A DNA stretch of 7,167 bases from CAZIQY01 sp964541605 (GCA_964541605.1 CAZIQY010000112.1:1-7167); one strand, 5' to 3'; numbered from the stretch's first letter, positions 1-6,108 are shown. Numbers and translations are program-made. Notes: generated from the sequence alone by a model not told the origin.

Positions 1-115
1 TGTTTGCATCCCATGCCAATTTTATCTGAGCGGACCATGCGGGCTGAGTCAATAGTAAAATAAACACTGAAGTAATGCTCAGTAGGAATAATTTTAGGTA
101 TCTTTGATTTTGCAT
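1..115 (-). CDS. N-terminus of a secreted protein, possibly fibronectin type III-like (partial, runs off left edge)
   Basis: Reading leftward from the ATG at 115-113 gives 38 open codons with no stop before the window ends. The peptide has a textbook signal sequence: a short polar and basic start (MQNQRYLK), a hydrophobic core (LFLLSITSVFILLL, residues 9-22), then TQPAWSA with likely signal peptidase I cleavage after Ala29. The mature start QIKLAWDAN resembles the opening of many secreted bacterial proteins that begin with a fibronectin type III domain (pattern LAWDaN, then a GYkvYyG-type strand). That second part lies outside the window, so the domain call is tentative. A weak GGGGA stands about 9 nt upstream of the ATG. 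The gene lies downstream of the exosortase gene on the same strand, so its product could be an exosortase substrate, but the C-terminal sorting tail that would prove this is not visible. Signal-peptide gene: fairly sure; FN3 identity: moderate. Confidence 0.72.
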   Translation of the reverse strand, partial: MQNQRYLKLFLLSITSVFILLLTQPAWSAQIKLAWDAN

Positions 116-477
116 TTGAATGGGTCCCCGATGATATAGTAGTGATGGAATAATAATAAAAATCTATCTGCAAAAAAGATACCATAGGATACCTCACATT
201 CTTGGTCTTTCTTAAGGTAAAAAGTGTTAAGTGGAATTAAGTCCGAATAAATGAGCAATAAATTCTCCATACAAAAACAAATTTGTAACCTCATTTCACC
301 CCTACCAATTGAAAAAAAATCCAAAATATTGCCATTTTGTCACATTACCGGAATTAGAGGAGTGCAATACACCTCATTAACACAACCCTACATTCTTTCA
401 GATTTTATTGGATTAAGTTGGGTAGGAAATGTTATGGAAGGTTAAAAGGCGAGAAAAAAAGATAGTCAAATAGTAAA
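116..477. other. AT-rich intergenic region between exosortase gene and secreted-protein gene
   Basis: These 362 bases are clearly richer in A and T than the neighbouring genes. The short open frames on both strands have no recognisable protein features and no good ribosome binding site, so I treat the stretch as non-coding. It presumably carries the promoter and 5' leader of the secreted-protein gene at the left edge. I found no convincing -35/-10 pair and no -24/-12 element with correct spacing. The motif ACCTCA(CA)TT occurs three times in the same orientation, starting near 191, 288 and 371. No strong hairpin followed by a T-run is seen beyond the exosortase stop. Confidence 0.5.
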
Positions 478-2085
478 CTACGTCCCCTTTACGGAATCCT
501 TCCCTGGAATGAACTCCTCCAGTGCCGGCGCAATCTCTCTTGCAAAACCCTGAAGCCTCTTTTCCGCATCTTCAATTCTTTCTGATTTATACACCGGCGT
601 AATCATCCGGACGAGGGCACCGTCGGTCCTCTGTCGGGTCAACGCATCCCAGAAGGAATAAATCTTGACCTGGGGAAGACTCGTCAGGATTCTTCCTCGC
701 TGCGGGAACCAGAAATACATCAACTGCCTGCTACCGCTTTTTTCCACAAGGGTCCGGTTGACCTTCATCATTCTACCGTCTCCGCCATCAATGATAGCCA
801 GGCCTGCCTGCTTGAAGGACCAACCACTTCCGGGAAAGCAAGTTTCAGGCGAGTGCGTCGTTTCACCCTTTCGCTGAGTTTCGTAGTAGGCGACATAGAA
901 ATCGATTTCCGGGCCTTTTGGATTCCGGTAGCTGACCATGATGTAATCGCTAAAATGCAGGGAATCGATGAATAGTTGTTCCATGGACTGCCGTTTGCCT
1001 GCCCACTCTCCGACGGTCAGCGGAAATTCGTTGAAGGATTTCTTCAGTGGAATCTTCTCGCGGAATTCAACACCGCGGGAAAGGGCGAAGGTCGCCGCGA
1101 GCAACACGAGCGCAGTAACAAAAACCGGCTGGAGTATGGTTGATCGCGAAAATGGCGGTGTTTCCGGCATCTGTTCAACTGAAGGGGATATGATACTTTT
1201 TTCTTTTACAACGGGCTGTGTAGCAGATTCCGTCTTTCCGCCGATCTTCCCCAAGACCCACATTTCCAGTAATAGCACAGGAATCGTAACCATAAAAATT
1301 AGCCACCCAGAAAACCCGTGAAAGAATCCTTCCGCGACTCTTGCACCCCAAAAGCTCCAGAGAATACCTGTCACGGCGATCCGTATGCTGTTGGTAAAAA
1401 TCGCGAGTGGAAGTGATGAGAGGAAAAGGATCGCTTTTTTCCATAGCGACCCTCCGAACAAATAGGCCATTAACAGGCTCAATATACCCAGTGACACAAC
1501 AAACCGAAGACCGCTGCAGGCATCGACCACCTGCAAATTTGTGAACGGCAGCTCGATGATGTTCCCCTCCCGATAGACCGACATGCCGCAGAGATGAAGC
1601 ATCTTAACGCCCAAATCCGACGAGATGATCCTCAGATTAACCAGGATCTTGGTGTTGATAAAATTGGGAAAGGGAAACATGGTCAGCATCATGAAGAGGG
1701 CAAAGCCCATTTCCCGGAGTTTCCTCGAGCCGTTGTGAAGCCAGATCAAACCGACAACGACTAACCAAAGAGAAATATAGAGTGTAAAAAACTCACCCCC
1801 AAACTCCCCCACCCAGAAAAGCCCGAGTCCGAAAAGCAATGGCACCGCGCCTTTCCAGGACGGTACCGAGGCAAAGGAGCGGAGGGCACTCCGTTTCTCC
1901 CATAGAAGGTAAAGAACCACGAACGGAATAAGGTAGCAGTGACTGTTGTCCTCTCTTGCCCATTCGTGAAAAATCATCCATACAAGCGCAGAGTAATAGA
2001 TGAGGATAATGCCAAGCGCATAAACCCCCGCCTTTATCCAGCTTATCGGCTTTATTGTTGCTATCTCTTCAATCCCTTTAATCAT
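478..2085 (-). CDS. xrtD: Exosortase fused to EpsI domain (XrtD-like)
   Basis: This 535-residue inner-membrane protein is predicted to be the transpeptidase/protease that recognises a C-terminal PEP-CTERM-type tail on secreted proteins and cleaves it at the membrane. Residues 1 to about 280 are the exosortase domain, with roughly eight hydrophobic segments. The catalytic Cys190 lies in VVDACSGLR, the conserved Arg235 in TNSIRIA and the conserved His256 in FFHGFSGW. A linker (about 281-315) and one more hydrophobic segment (about 318-336) lead into an EpsI domain (about 340-520) with its hallmark HSPETCFPGSGW (His411, Cys416). An exosortase with EpsI fused at its C-terminus is the layout known for XrtD, the VPLPA-CTERM type; the subtype is my inference. 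The start at 2085 is preceded by AGGGGAG only 2 nt from the ATG, which is close. A 215-bp repeat-rich spacer separates it from wecB, so it may have its own promoter. Confidence 0.93.
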   Translation of the reverse strand: MIKGIEEIATIKPISWIKAGVYALGIILIYYSALVWMIFHEWAREDNSHCYLIPFVVLYLLWEKRSALRSFASVPSWKGAVPLLFGLGLFWVGEFGGEFFTLYISLWLVVVGLIWLHNGSRKLREMGFALFMMLTMFPFPNFINTKILVNLRIISSDLGVKMLHLCGMSVYREGNIIELPFTNLQVVDACSGLRFVVSLGILSLLMAYLFGGSLWKKAILFLSSLPLAIFTNSIRIAVTGILWSFWGARVAEGFFHGFSGWLIFMVTIPVLLLEMWVLGKIGGKTESATQPVVKEKSIISPSVEQMPETPPFSRSTILQPVFVTALVLLAATFALSRGVEFREKIPLKKSFNEFPLTVGEWAGKRQSMEQLFIDSLHFSDYIMVSYRNPKGPEIDFYVAYYETQRKGETTHSPETCFPGSGWSFKQAGLAIIDGGDGRMMKVNRTLVEKSGSRQLMYFWFPQRGRILTSLPQVKIYSFWDALTRQRTDGALVRMITPVYKSERIEDAEKRLQGFAREIAPALEEFIPGKDSVKGT

Positions 2086-2097
2086 AGCTCCCCTAAG

Positions 2098-2301
2098 TGT
2101 TCATTGTGTTTATTGAGTTACTTGTGTCAATAAAACCTGTTAGAGGTTTGAGGTACGCTTCGCTTTAGGATGGAGGCAAAAACATAATGATTGTTTCGAC
2201 GTTAAAAAGTGTTGCAGTGTTGCTGTAATGCAGTTTGGCCTCTGACCTCAATCCTCCAACCTCCAACATTTTTTAACCAACCCAATAAACCCAAGTAACC
2301 C
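2098..2301. repeat. Imperfect palindromic element with tandem-repeat arms (MITE- or REP-like)
   Basis: The wecB-xrtD spacer is nearly filled by a repeat-built structure. The right end holds 9-bp units CCCAATAAA, CCCAAGTAA, CCC (2281-2301). The left end holds similar units in opposite orientation, read on the minus strand as CACAAGTAA, CTCAATAAA, CACAATGAA (about 2099-2127). Inside these, GTTAGAGGTTTGAGG (2139-2153) is the inverted partner of CCTCCAACCTCCAAC (2253-2267), matching at 13 of 15 positions. The latter belongs to four 7-bp units, CCTCTGA, CCTCAAT, CCTCCAA, CCTCCAA (2239-2266). GAGGCAAA (2173-2180) roughly pairs with TTTGGCCTC (2234-2242). The right end coincides with the wecB stop codon, and the left end stops just before the xrtD ribosome binding site. 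No transposase is present. It is probably a dispersed non-autonomous repeat; a regulatory role is possible. Confidence 0.6.
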
Positions 2302-3389
2302 TATAATTTAGACAGGATTTCCCATATCCTCTCGGATGCCTTACCGTCCCAATACGGGGGCACCAAACCGAAGCCAACCTTTTTTAGGCTTTCATGGTAC
2401 GCTTGGAGGATCGATTCTTTGGTTGTACCACCCAGAACATTTGTCCCCATCTCAAGAGTGATCGGTCTCTCAGTATTTTCCCGTATGGTCACGCAGGGCA
2501 CTCCGAGCGCGGTTGTCTCTTCTTGAAGCCCTCCACTATCCGTAAGGACCACTTCGGCATCCTTCCAAAGGAAGAGTGACTCCCTAAAACCCAGTGGGGG
2601 AAGTGTATGGATGCGGTCCGACAGTCGAATCCTGAACTGCACCATCATCTTCTTCGTTCGCGGGTGGACGGGAAAGAGGATCGGCCTCTCATCGGCGATC
2701 TGGTTTAATGCCCTGGCGATTCCCTCCAAAGCTTCACGGTCATCCACATTGGATGGTCGGTGGAGAGTAAGAAAAAGATAAGGATGGCATTGTTTCTTTA
2801 ACGGATAAGTAGGAAACCGGACTCCATCATCGCTCTTCAACTTTTCAATTTGATAGAAAAGGTTGTCGATCATCACGTTTCCCACAAAATGGATCTTTTC
2901 AGGAGGTTTTCCCTCCCGCAGTAAATTCTTTTCGCCGCTTTCCTCGGTTACAAAGAAGCAGTCCGTGATCGAGTCCGTCACCATCCGGTTGATCTCTTCT
3001 GGCATGGTCATGTCGAAGCTGCGAAGGCCAGCCTCAACGTGTGCCACCCTGATCAGCATCTTCTTTGAAACGATGCTACAGGCAAGCGTCGAGTTCACGT
3101 CCCCCACGACGATGACCCAATCCGGCTTCTCCTCCATGCAGATTTTTTCGAAGGCGGTCATGATCTTTGCCGTCTGCACGGCATGCGTCCCCGAACCCGC
3201 ATCGAGATAGAAATCAGGCATGGGCAGTTCGAGATCATCGAAGAAGGCCTGTGACATTTCTTGGTCATAGTGCTGGCCGGTGTGGACGATGCGGCAGTCT
3301 ATGCCCGGATATTTCTTTGATGTTCGAAACACCGGTGCGATCTTCATGAAATTAGGCCGTGCGCCAGCAATGAGAAATACTTTCATCAT
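2301..3389 (-). CDS. wecB: UDP-N-acetylglucosamine 2-epimerase (non-hydrolysing)
   Basis: This 362-residue cytoplasmic enzyme is predicted to interconvert UDP-GlcNAc and UDP-ManNAc, feeding surface polysaccharide synthesis. It is full length for the family and has the GT-B-like two-domain layout. Visible motifs in order: GARPNFMK (9-16), HTGQHYD (36-42), GDVNST (96-101), HVEAGLRS (117-124), PEEINR (130-135), LHRPSNVD (209-216), HPRT (242-245), DSGGLQEE (284-291) and ENTERP (304-309). Asp97, Glu119, Glu131 or Glu132 and His210 match the acidic and histidine residues known to matter in E. coli WecB. The HRPSNVD form replaces the HRREN form of the enterobacterial enzyme and is a common variant. 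Two ATGs stand in tandem (3389 and 3386). AGGA abuts the first, so the second may be used. The gene begins 2 bp after the upstream stop codon, so the two are probably translationally coupled. Confidence 0.96.
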   Translation of the reverse strand: MMKVFLIAGARPNFMKIAPVFRTSKKYPGIDCRIVHTGQHYDQEMSQAFFDDLELPMPDFYLDAGSGTHAVQTAKIMTAFEKICMEEKPDWVIVVGDVNSTLACSIVSKKMLIRVAHVEAGLRSFDMTMPEEINRMVTDSITDCFFVTEESGEKNLLREGKPPEKIHFVGNVMIDNLFYQIEKLKSDDGVRFPTYPLKKQCHPYLFLTLHRPSNVDDREALEGIARALNQIADERPILFPVHPRTKKMMVQFRIRLSDRIHTLPPLGFRESLFLWKDAEVVLTDSGGLQEETTALGVPCVTIRENTERPITLEMGTNVLGGTTKESILQAYHESLKKVGFGLVPPYWDGKASERIWEILSKL

Positions 3390-3391
3390 TC

Positions 3392-4267
3392 CTAAGCCGA
3401 AAGCTCCTTAATCAGGGCAACTGTTTCAAGAATATGTTGCCTGCTCGATGCTCCAAAGACAATGGATTGAATTGCTTTTTGACTGCATACGTATTCGACG
3501 CCTTCCCTTGGTTTAACGCCGCCCGACGCAAGAATGGACATGGCCATGGCACGAAATTTTTTCTCCTTGAGCGCTCTTTCGTATGAGACTTTGTCAGGGT
3601 TCATGAAATAGCCCGCCTTATTAATGGACGAACAGACAATCGGGTTTTCAATGCCGCATTCGTGGAGAAAATCAACAAGCATAGGCATGTTCATACTGTT
3701 AAATCCAGCCTCTAGAGAGTATTTACTCCTCAAGTAGTTAACAAATCCAACAAATGCTTCCTTAACCCTCAAACCCAACAACAGATCGGTAACGATGTTC
3801 TGGAGGAAGACGACTTTAACATTCAGGCCGCGAAACATCTTCATTTCCATATCAACGAGAAGGTGCATCACCTTGGTCATGTCCTTTTCGAAGAGCGTCA
3901 TTCCACCCTTTGTCAACATCCCGATGATCTCACCTGTCGACCTATCTGCCAGAATGAACTCTCTTAGGGCGCCAAATATGCCTTTCTCTGCTACGGCGTT
4001 TGCGTATTTGTGTGCGTAGGGCATCGACGGGTAGAGTGCAAAATCCGAGAAATGGGAAGCGTTCCGCCGCAGGTATTCGCAGATCTCCCCGGTCCTCTCG
4101 TGGGTGTTAACCATAAAAGCCCTGATGCCGCAATCGTAAGCTGTTTCGATGACATCTGTGATTGCCTTCAAGTCTTTGAATCTTTCGGTAAGGGCCTGGG
4201 CCTTATCCTCGGACATGTGATTGATCCCAAAAAACTGGTTGTCTCCAAAGATAATACGGTCAAGCAT
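3392..4267 (-). CDS. Aldo-keto-reductase-like TIM-barrel protein of unknown function
   Basis: I chose the ATG at 4267 (291 residues). It follows GGGAGA with about 7 nt spacing and overlaps the end of the upstream gene by 8 bp, whereas a longer frame would run more than 300 bp into that gene. The pattern suggests an aldo-keto reductase-like (beta/alpha)8 barrel: an early strand RIIFGDNQFFGI (4-15), a helix and strand IETAYDCGIRAFMVN (40-54), and a late segment AIQSIVFGASSRQHILETV (265-283) that resembles the AKR C-terminal cofactor-binding region. The usual AKR tetrad is not evident: where DTAxxYG is expected the sequence reads VNTHERTG (53-60). It may therefore be a divergent reductase, or a barrel enzyme such as an isomerase or lyase acting on a sugar. 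Being between an oxidoreductase and WecB, with coupled starts, points to sugar or nucleotide-sugar metabolism. The gene is real; its function is unknown. Confidence 0.85.
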   Translation of the reverse strand: MLDRIIFGDNQFFGINHMSEDKAQALTERFKDLKAITDVIETAYDCGIRAFMVNTHERTGEICEYLRRNASHFSDFALYPSMPYAHKYANAVAEKGIFGALREFILADRSTGEIIGMLTKGGMTLFEKDMTKVMHLLVDMEMKMFRGLNVKVVFLQNIVTDLLLGLRVKEAFVGFVNYLRSKYSLEAGFNSMNMPMLVDFLHECGIENPIVCSSINKAGYFMNPDKVSYERALKEKKFRAMAMSILASGGVKPREGVEYVCSQKAIQSIVFGASSRQHILETVALIKELSA

Positions 4268-5384
4268 GTTTCGTCTCCCTTTCTCCCACGACTCTTTTCC
4301 AGAAGGATTGTTTTTCCTCTGTTCGATGCAATATAGCAGCGCCGCCCGATGCCTTGCTCGACTGGGCGAGAGATCTTGCTGCATCTTTCGTGATCTCTTC
4401 CATGACGATATCTGTCTTGAGGCCCTCGGCAAAACTCGCCACGTTCTCGCTCTGTTTTCCTTCAATGCAATCAATGAAATAGTCAAGCTGGCTGGTGAAC
4501 TCGTTGCCCCGTAAATAGAAACGCACACTCCTGGCAAAATCGGTGATATAGCGGGTGTTCCAACCCTTATCAAAGCTTCTTTCCGGATTGGCCTCCTTTA
4601 AGTAAATCTTATATGCATGTTTGTCTGCAACGATCTTGCCTCCGGTGCCCATGATCTTTACGATATTTGTTGGTTTGCGATATGTCTCGTCGCTCCAGTT
4701 AGCCATGATCGTGCCGCTGAACCCCTTATCGTAAACGAATGTGGAACTGACCAAATCTTCCACCTCGGAGGAATAAATGCTTTGCAATAGACTTCCCACT
4801 ACGGAATCCGGTTGATCCAGAAGATAGACAACGAGGTCGATGCAGTGTGAGGCGAATTCATTCATACATCCTCCGCCCGTTTTCTTACTCCCCCGCCAGC
4901 TCGATTTCACATCCTTGAGAACCGTGGCACCGTACATCTCCGAGCTGAAGTTGACCACATCGCCGATCACACCGTCAGAAACAAGCTTTTTTACTTCCAT
5001 GAAAACTTCATTAAACCGGTTGACGTATCCTACCTGGTTCACAAGCGGTTTTTCTCCCAGTTCAGTCATCACGGTCCGACCTTCTGAGACGCTCATTGAA
5101 AAAGGTTTCTCCACAAAAACGTGAAGATCTCTCTTCAGGCATGCCCGAATTATCTCAGCGTGGGAATCACCAGGTGTGGAGATGATCACAGCATTGAGGT
5201 CTGAGTCATCAAGCATTTTCTCATAGTCGTTATAGGTTTTCACATCAACGTACTTGCTCAGGACCTTCATCATGGTGGATGACTGGTCACAAACTGAGAC
5301 TATTTTTACTAATGGATGGGTGTTCAATATGGAATAGTGGGTGATACCCATTCTCCCAAACCCAATGAAGCCAATATTAATCAA
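4260..5384 (-). CDS. Gfo/Idh/MocA family NAD(P)-dependent oxidoreductase
   Basis: This is a predicted cytoplasmic sugar or nucleotide-sugar dehydrogenase/reductase of 374 residues, near the family norm. The N-terminal Rossmann fold shows GFIGFGRMG (about 5-13) and an acidic turn VCDQS (about 31-35). The family EKP motif sits at 92-94 with the likely catalytic lysine. The C-terminal domain has GGGCMNEFASHCID (about 170-183), keeping the His and the following Asp of the usual GGGxxxDxGxHxxD pattern but with Glu for the first Asp and Ala for the Gly. I prefer the TTG at 5384: a perfect AGGAGG at 5400-5395 stands 10 nt upstream, while a GTG at 5408 would put that site inside the gene and has no ribosome binding site of its own. 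It is the first gene of the three-gene unit, and its stop overlaps the next start. The exact substrate cannot be told; UDP-HexNAc-derived sugars are plausible given wecB. Confidence 0.92.
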   Translation of the reverse strand: MINIGFIGFGRMGITHYSILNTHPLVKIVSVCDQSSTMMKVLSKYVDVKTYNDYEKMLDDSDLNAVIISTPGDSHAEIIRACLKRDLHVFVEKPFSMSVSEGRTVMTELGEKPLVNQVGYVNRFNEVFMEVKKLVSDGVIGDVVNFSSEMYGATVLKDVKSSWRGSKKTGGGCMNEFASHCIDLVVYLLDQPDSVVGSLLQSIYSSEVEDLVSSTFVYDKGFSGTIMANWSDETYRKPTNIVKIMGTGGKIVADKHAYKIYLKEANPERSFDKGWNTRYITDFARSVRFYLRGNEFTSQLDYFIDCIEGKQSENVASFAEGLKTDIVMEEITKDAARSLAQSSKASGGAAILHRTEEKQSFWKRVVGERETKHA

Positions 5385-5394
5385 TCTGACGAAA

Positions 5395-5400
5395 CCTCCT
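5395..5400 (-). promoter_or_regulatory. Ribosome binding site AGGAGG deciding the oxidoreductase start
   Basis: The minus strand reads AGAGGAGG here, the strongest Shine-Dalgarno match in the window. It is 10 nt upstream of a TTG codon (5384-5382) in frame with the Rossmann fold, which begins only four residues later. The upstream in-frame GTG at 5408 has only AT-rich sequence before it. This favours the TTG start. Confidence 0.6.
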
Positions 5401-5446
5401 CTCAGCACTTAAAAATTAAATCAGGGGCTCTGGAAATCCAAATAAT

Positions 5447-5475
5447 TTGACAAACAAATAATTATGTATTAAAAT
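5447..5475 (+). promoter_or_regulatory. Sigma-70-type promoter of the toxin-antitoxin operon
   Basis: TTGACA (5447-5452, perfect -35) is followed after exactly 17 bases by TAAAAT (5470-5475, five of six matches to TATAAT). Transcription would start near 5482, about 25 nt before the antitoxin ATG at 5507. This also argues against the earlier in-frame ATG at 5474, which overlaps the -10 box. The minus-strand promoter of the oxidoreductase unit should lie in the same 120-bp divergent region. The only candidate I see is weak: TTGGAT (5441-5436) with TTTAAT or TTAATT about 15-16 bases on. Confidence 0.65.
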
Positions 5476-5491
5476 GTGTATACTAATACAT
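5464..5491. promoter_or_regulatory. Inverted repeat over the -10 box, likely antitoxin operator
   Basis: ATGTATTA (5464-5471) and TAATACAT (5484-5491) are perfect 8-bp inverted arms separated by 12 bases, centred 20 bp apart (two helical turns). The left arm overlaps the -10 box, and a small palindrome GTATAC (5478-5483) lies inside. Ribbon-helix-helix antitoxins commonly repress their own operon by binding such palindromes at the promoter, so autoregulation here is a reasonable inference. Confidence 0.55.
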
Positions 5492-5506
5492 CCAATAGAG
5501 GGCATT

Positions 5507-5749
5507 ATGAATCAAGTCAGAGTAAATCTAACACTCGATAAAGAAATATGGCAGGCTCTCGACAGCTTAGTGCCACGTCGTAAGAAAAGCAAAGTAGTCA
5601 ACGAGCTCTTGAAAAAAGAAATCCAGAATATCAAACAGCAAGAGGAAAAAAAGGCATTAGCCCTGGCCTTTGAAGAAGCGTCAAAGGACAAGAGCCGATT
5701 GGCAGCGGTCGCCGAATGGGAAATCCTCGACAGAGAGGAGTGGACCTAA
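5507..5749 (+). CDS. Ribbon-helix-helix antitoxin of a MazEF/PemIK-type module
   Basis: This 80-residue protein is predicted to bind DNA as a dimer and to neutralise the toxin encoded immediately downstream. The N-terminus has the ribbon-helix-helix pattern: strand QVRVNLTL (3-10), helix DKEIWQALDSLV (11-22), then the basic turn PRRKKSK and helix VVNELLKKEIQNI (30-42). The C-terminal half is helical and charged, ending AEWEILDREEWT (69-80), like the tail that wraps the toxin in other MazE-like or CopG-like antitoxins. The start is the ATG at 5507, preceded by AGAGGG at 5497-5502. An earlier in-frame ATG at 5474 lies within the promoter and has no ribosome binding site. The stop TAA is followed directly by the toxin ATG (TAAATG), which favours coupled translation. 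Expression is probably repressed through the inverted repeat at 5464-5491. Confidence 0.88.
   Translation: MNQVRVNLTLDKEIWQALDSLVPRRKKSKVVNELLKKEIQNIKQQEEKKALALAFEEASKDKSRLAAVAEWEILDREEWT
5735..5740 (+). promoter_or_regulatory. Toxin ribosome binding site inside the antitoxin gene
   Basis: GAGGAG at 5735-5740 lies 9 nt upstream of the toxin ATG (5750), within the last antitoxin codons. The toxin can thus be translated efficiently, but only from the shared transcript. Confidence 0.6.
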
Positions 5750-6085
5750 ATGGATCAGGGAGATATCTATCTTGTTAATCTTGACCCGACTATTCATACA
5801 GAAGCGGGAAAAACCAGGCCTGGACTGATCATTTCCATCAATGCCATGAACCATCATTCACCACGGATCATTATCGCCCCCATTACATCCAGTACGGGGA
5901 AAGTTTATCCTTTCGAGGTATTCATTCCATCCGGAATTGGCGGCCTTGAGAAGGACTCCAAAATCATGTTAGATCAAATACGAAGCCTGGATAAGAAGAG
6001 GCTTGTAAGAAAACTTGGCACATTAAAGGGCGACTTGTTGAAGCAGTCTTGCTCTATTGCTCAAAAGCTTCTTTCTCCAGAATAG
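5750..6085 (+). CDS. MazF/PemK-family toxin (mRNA interferase)
   Basis: This 111-residue protein has the full length and motif order of a MazF/PemK endoribonuclease, which cleaves mRNA at short sequence motifs when the antitoxin is lost. Visible are QGDIYLVNLDPT (3-14), TEAGKTRPGLIIS (17-29) with the conserved Arg23, IIAPITSS (41-48) with Thr46 in the position of the catalytic threonine of MazF, and the C-terminal DQIRSLDKKRL (75-85). The usual RG(E/D) opening reads QGD, a mild variation. Both the Arg and the Thr are kept, so the toxin looks intact. It starts in the base after the antitoxin stop. The cleavage specificity cannot be predicted from the sequence. Confidence 0.93.
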   Translation: MDQGDIYLVNLDPTIHTEAGKTRPGLIISINAMNHHSPRIIIAPITSSTGKVYPFEVFIPSGIGGLEKDSKIMLDQIRSLDKKRLVRKLGTLKGDLLKQSCSIAQKLLSPE

Positions 6086-6108
6086 TCGTTGATTTTGTTT
6101 GCAGATCC

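Noticed and set aside
1..30. Possible -24/-12 (sigma-54) promoter on the minus strand, TTGGCATGGGATGCA
   Set aside because: The GG-to-GC spacing is about 2 bp too short, and the site lies inside the signal-peptide gene.
60..90. Small hairpin ACTGA/TCAGT near 66-83
   Set aside because: Five-base stem with an 8-base loop inside the signal-peptide coding sequence and no T-run in the right place; not a terminator.
94..324. Minus-strand open frame of 76 codons in the AT-rich region
   Set aside because: It overlaps the better supported signal-peptide gene in another frame, has no ribosome binding site, and its composition looks like translated AT-rich non-coding DNA.
325..345. Second -24/-12-like string on the minus strand, TGGCAATATTTTGGA
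   Set aside because: The spacing is one base short and the -12 GC is absent.
251..445. Plus-strand open frame of 64 codons
   Set aside because: No ribosome binding site, no recognisable motif, and it is antisense to a leader region; most likely chance.
665..1321. Plus-strand open frames antisense to the exosortase gene
   Set aside because: They mirror the coding strand's codon bias and lack motifs and ribosome binding sites.
4268..4573. Upstream extension of the AKR-like gene
   Set aside because: The extension lies wholly within the oxidoreductase gene, has a low-complexity basic sequence, and a good ribosome binding site precedes the internal ATG at 4267.
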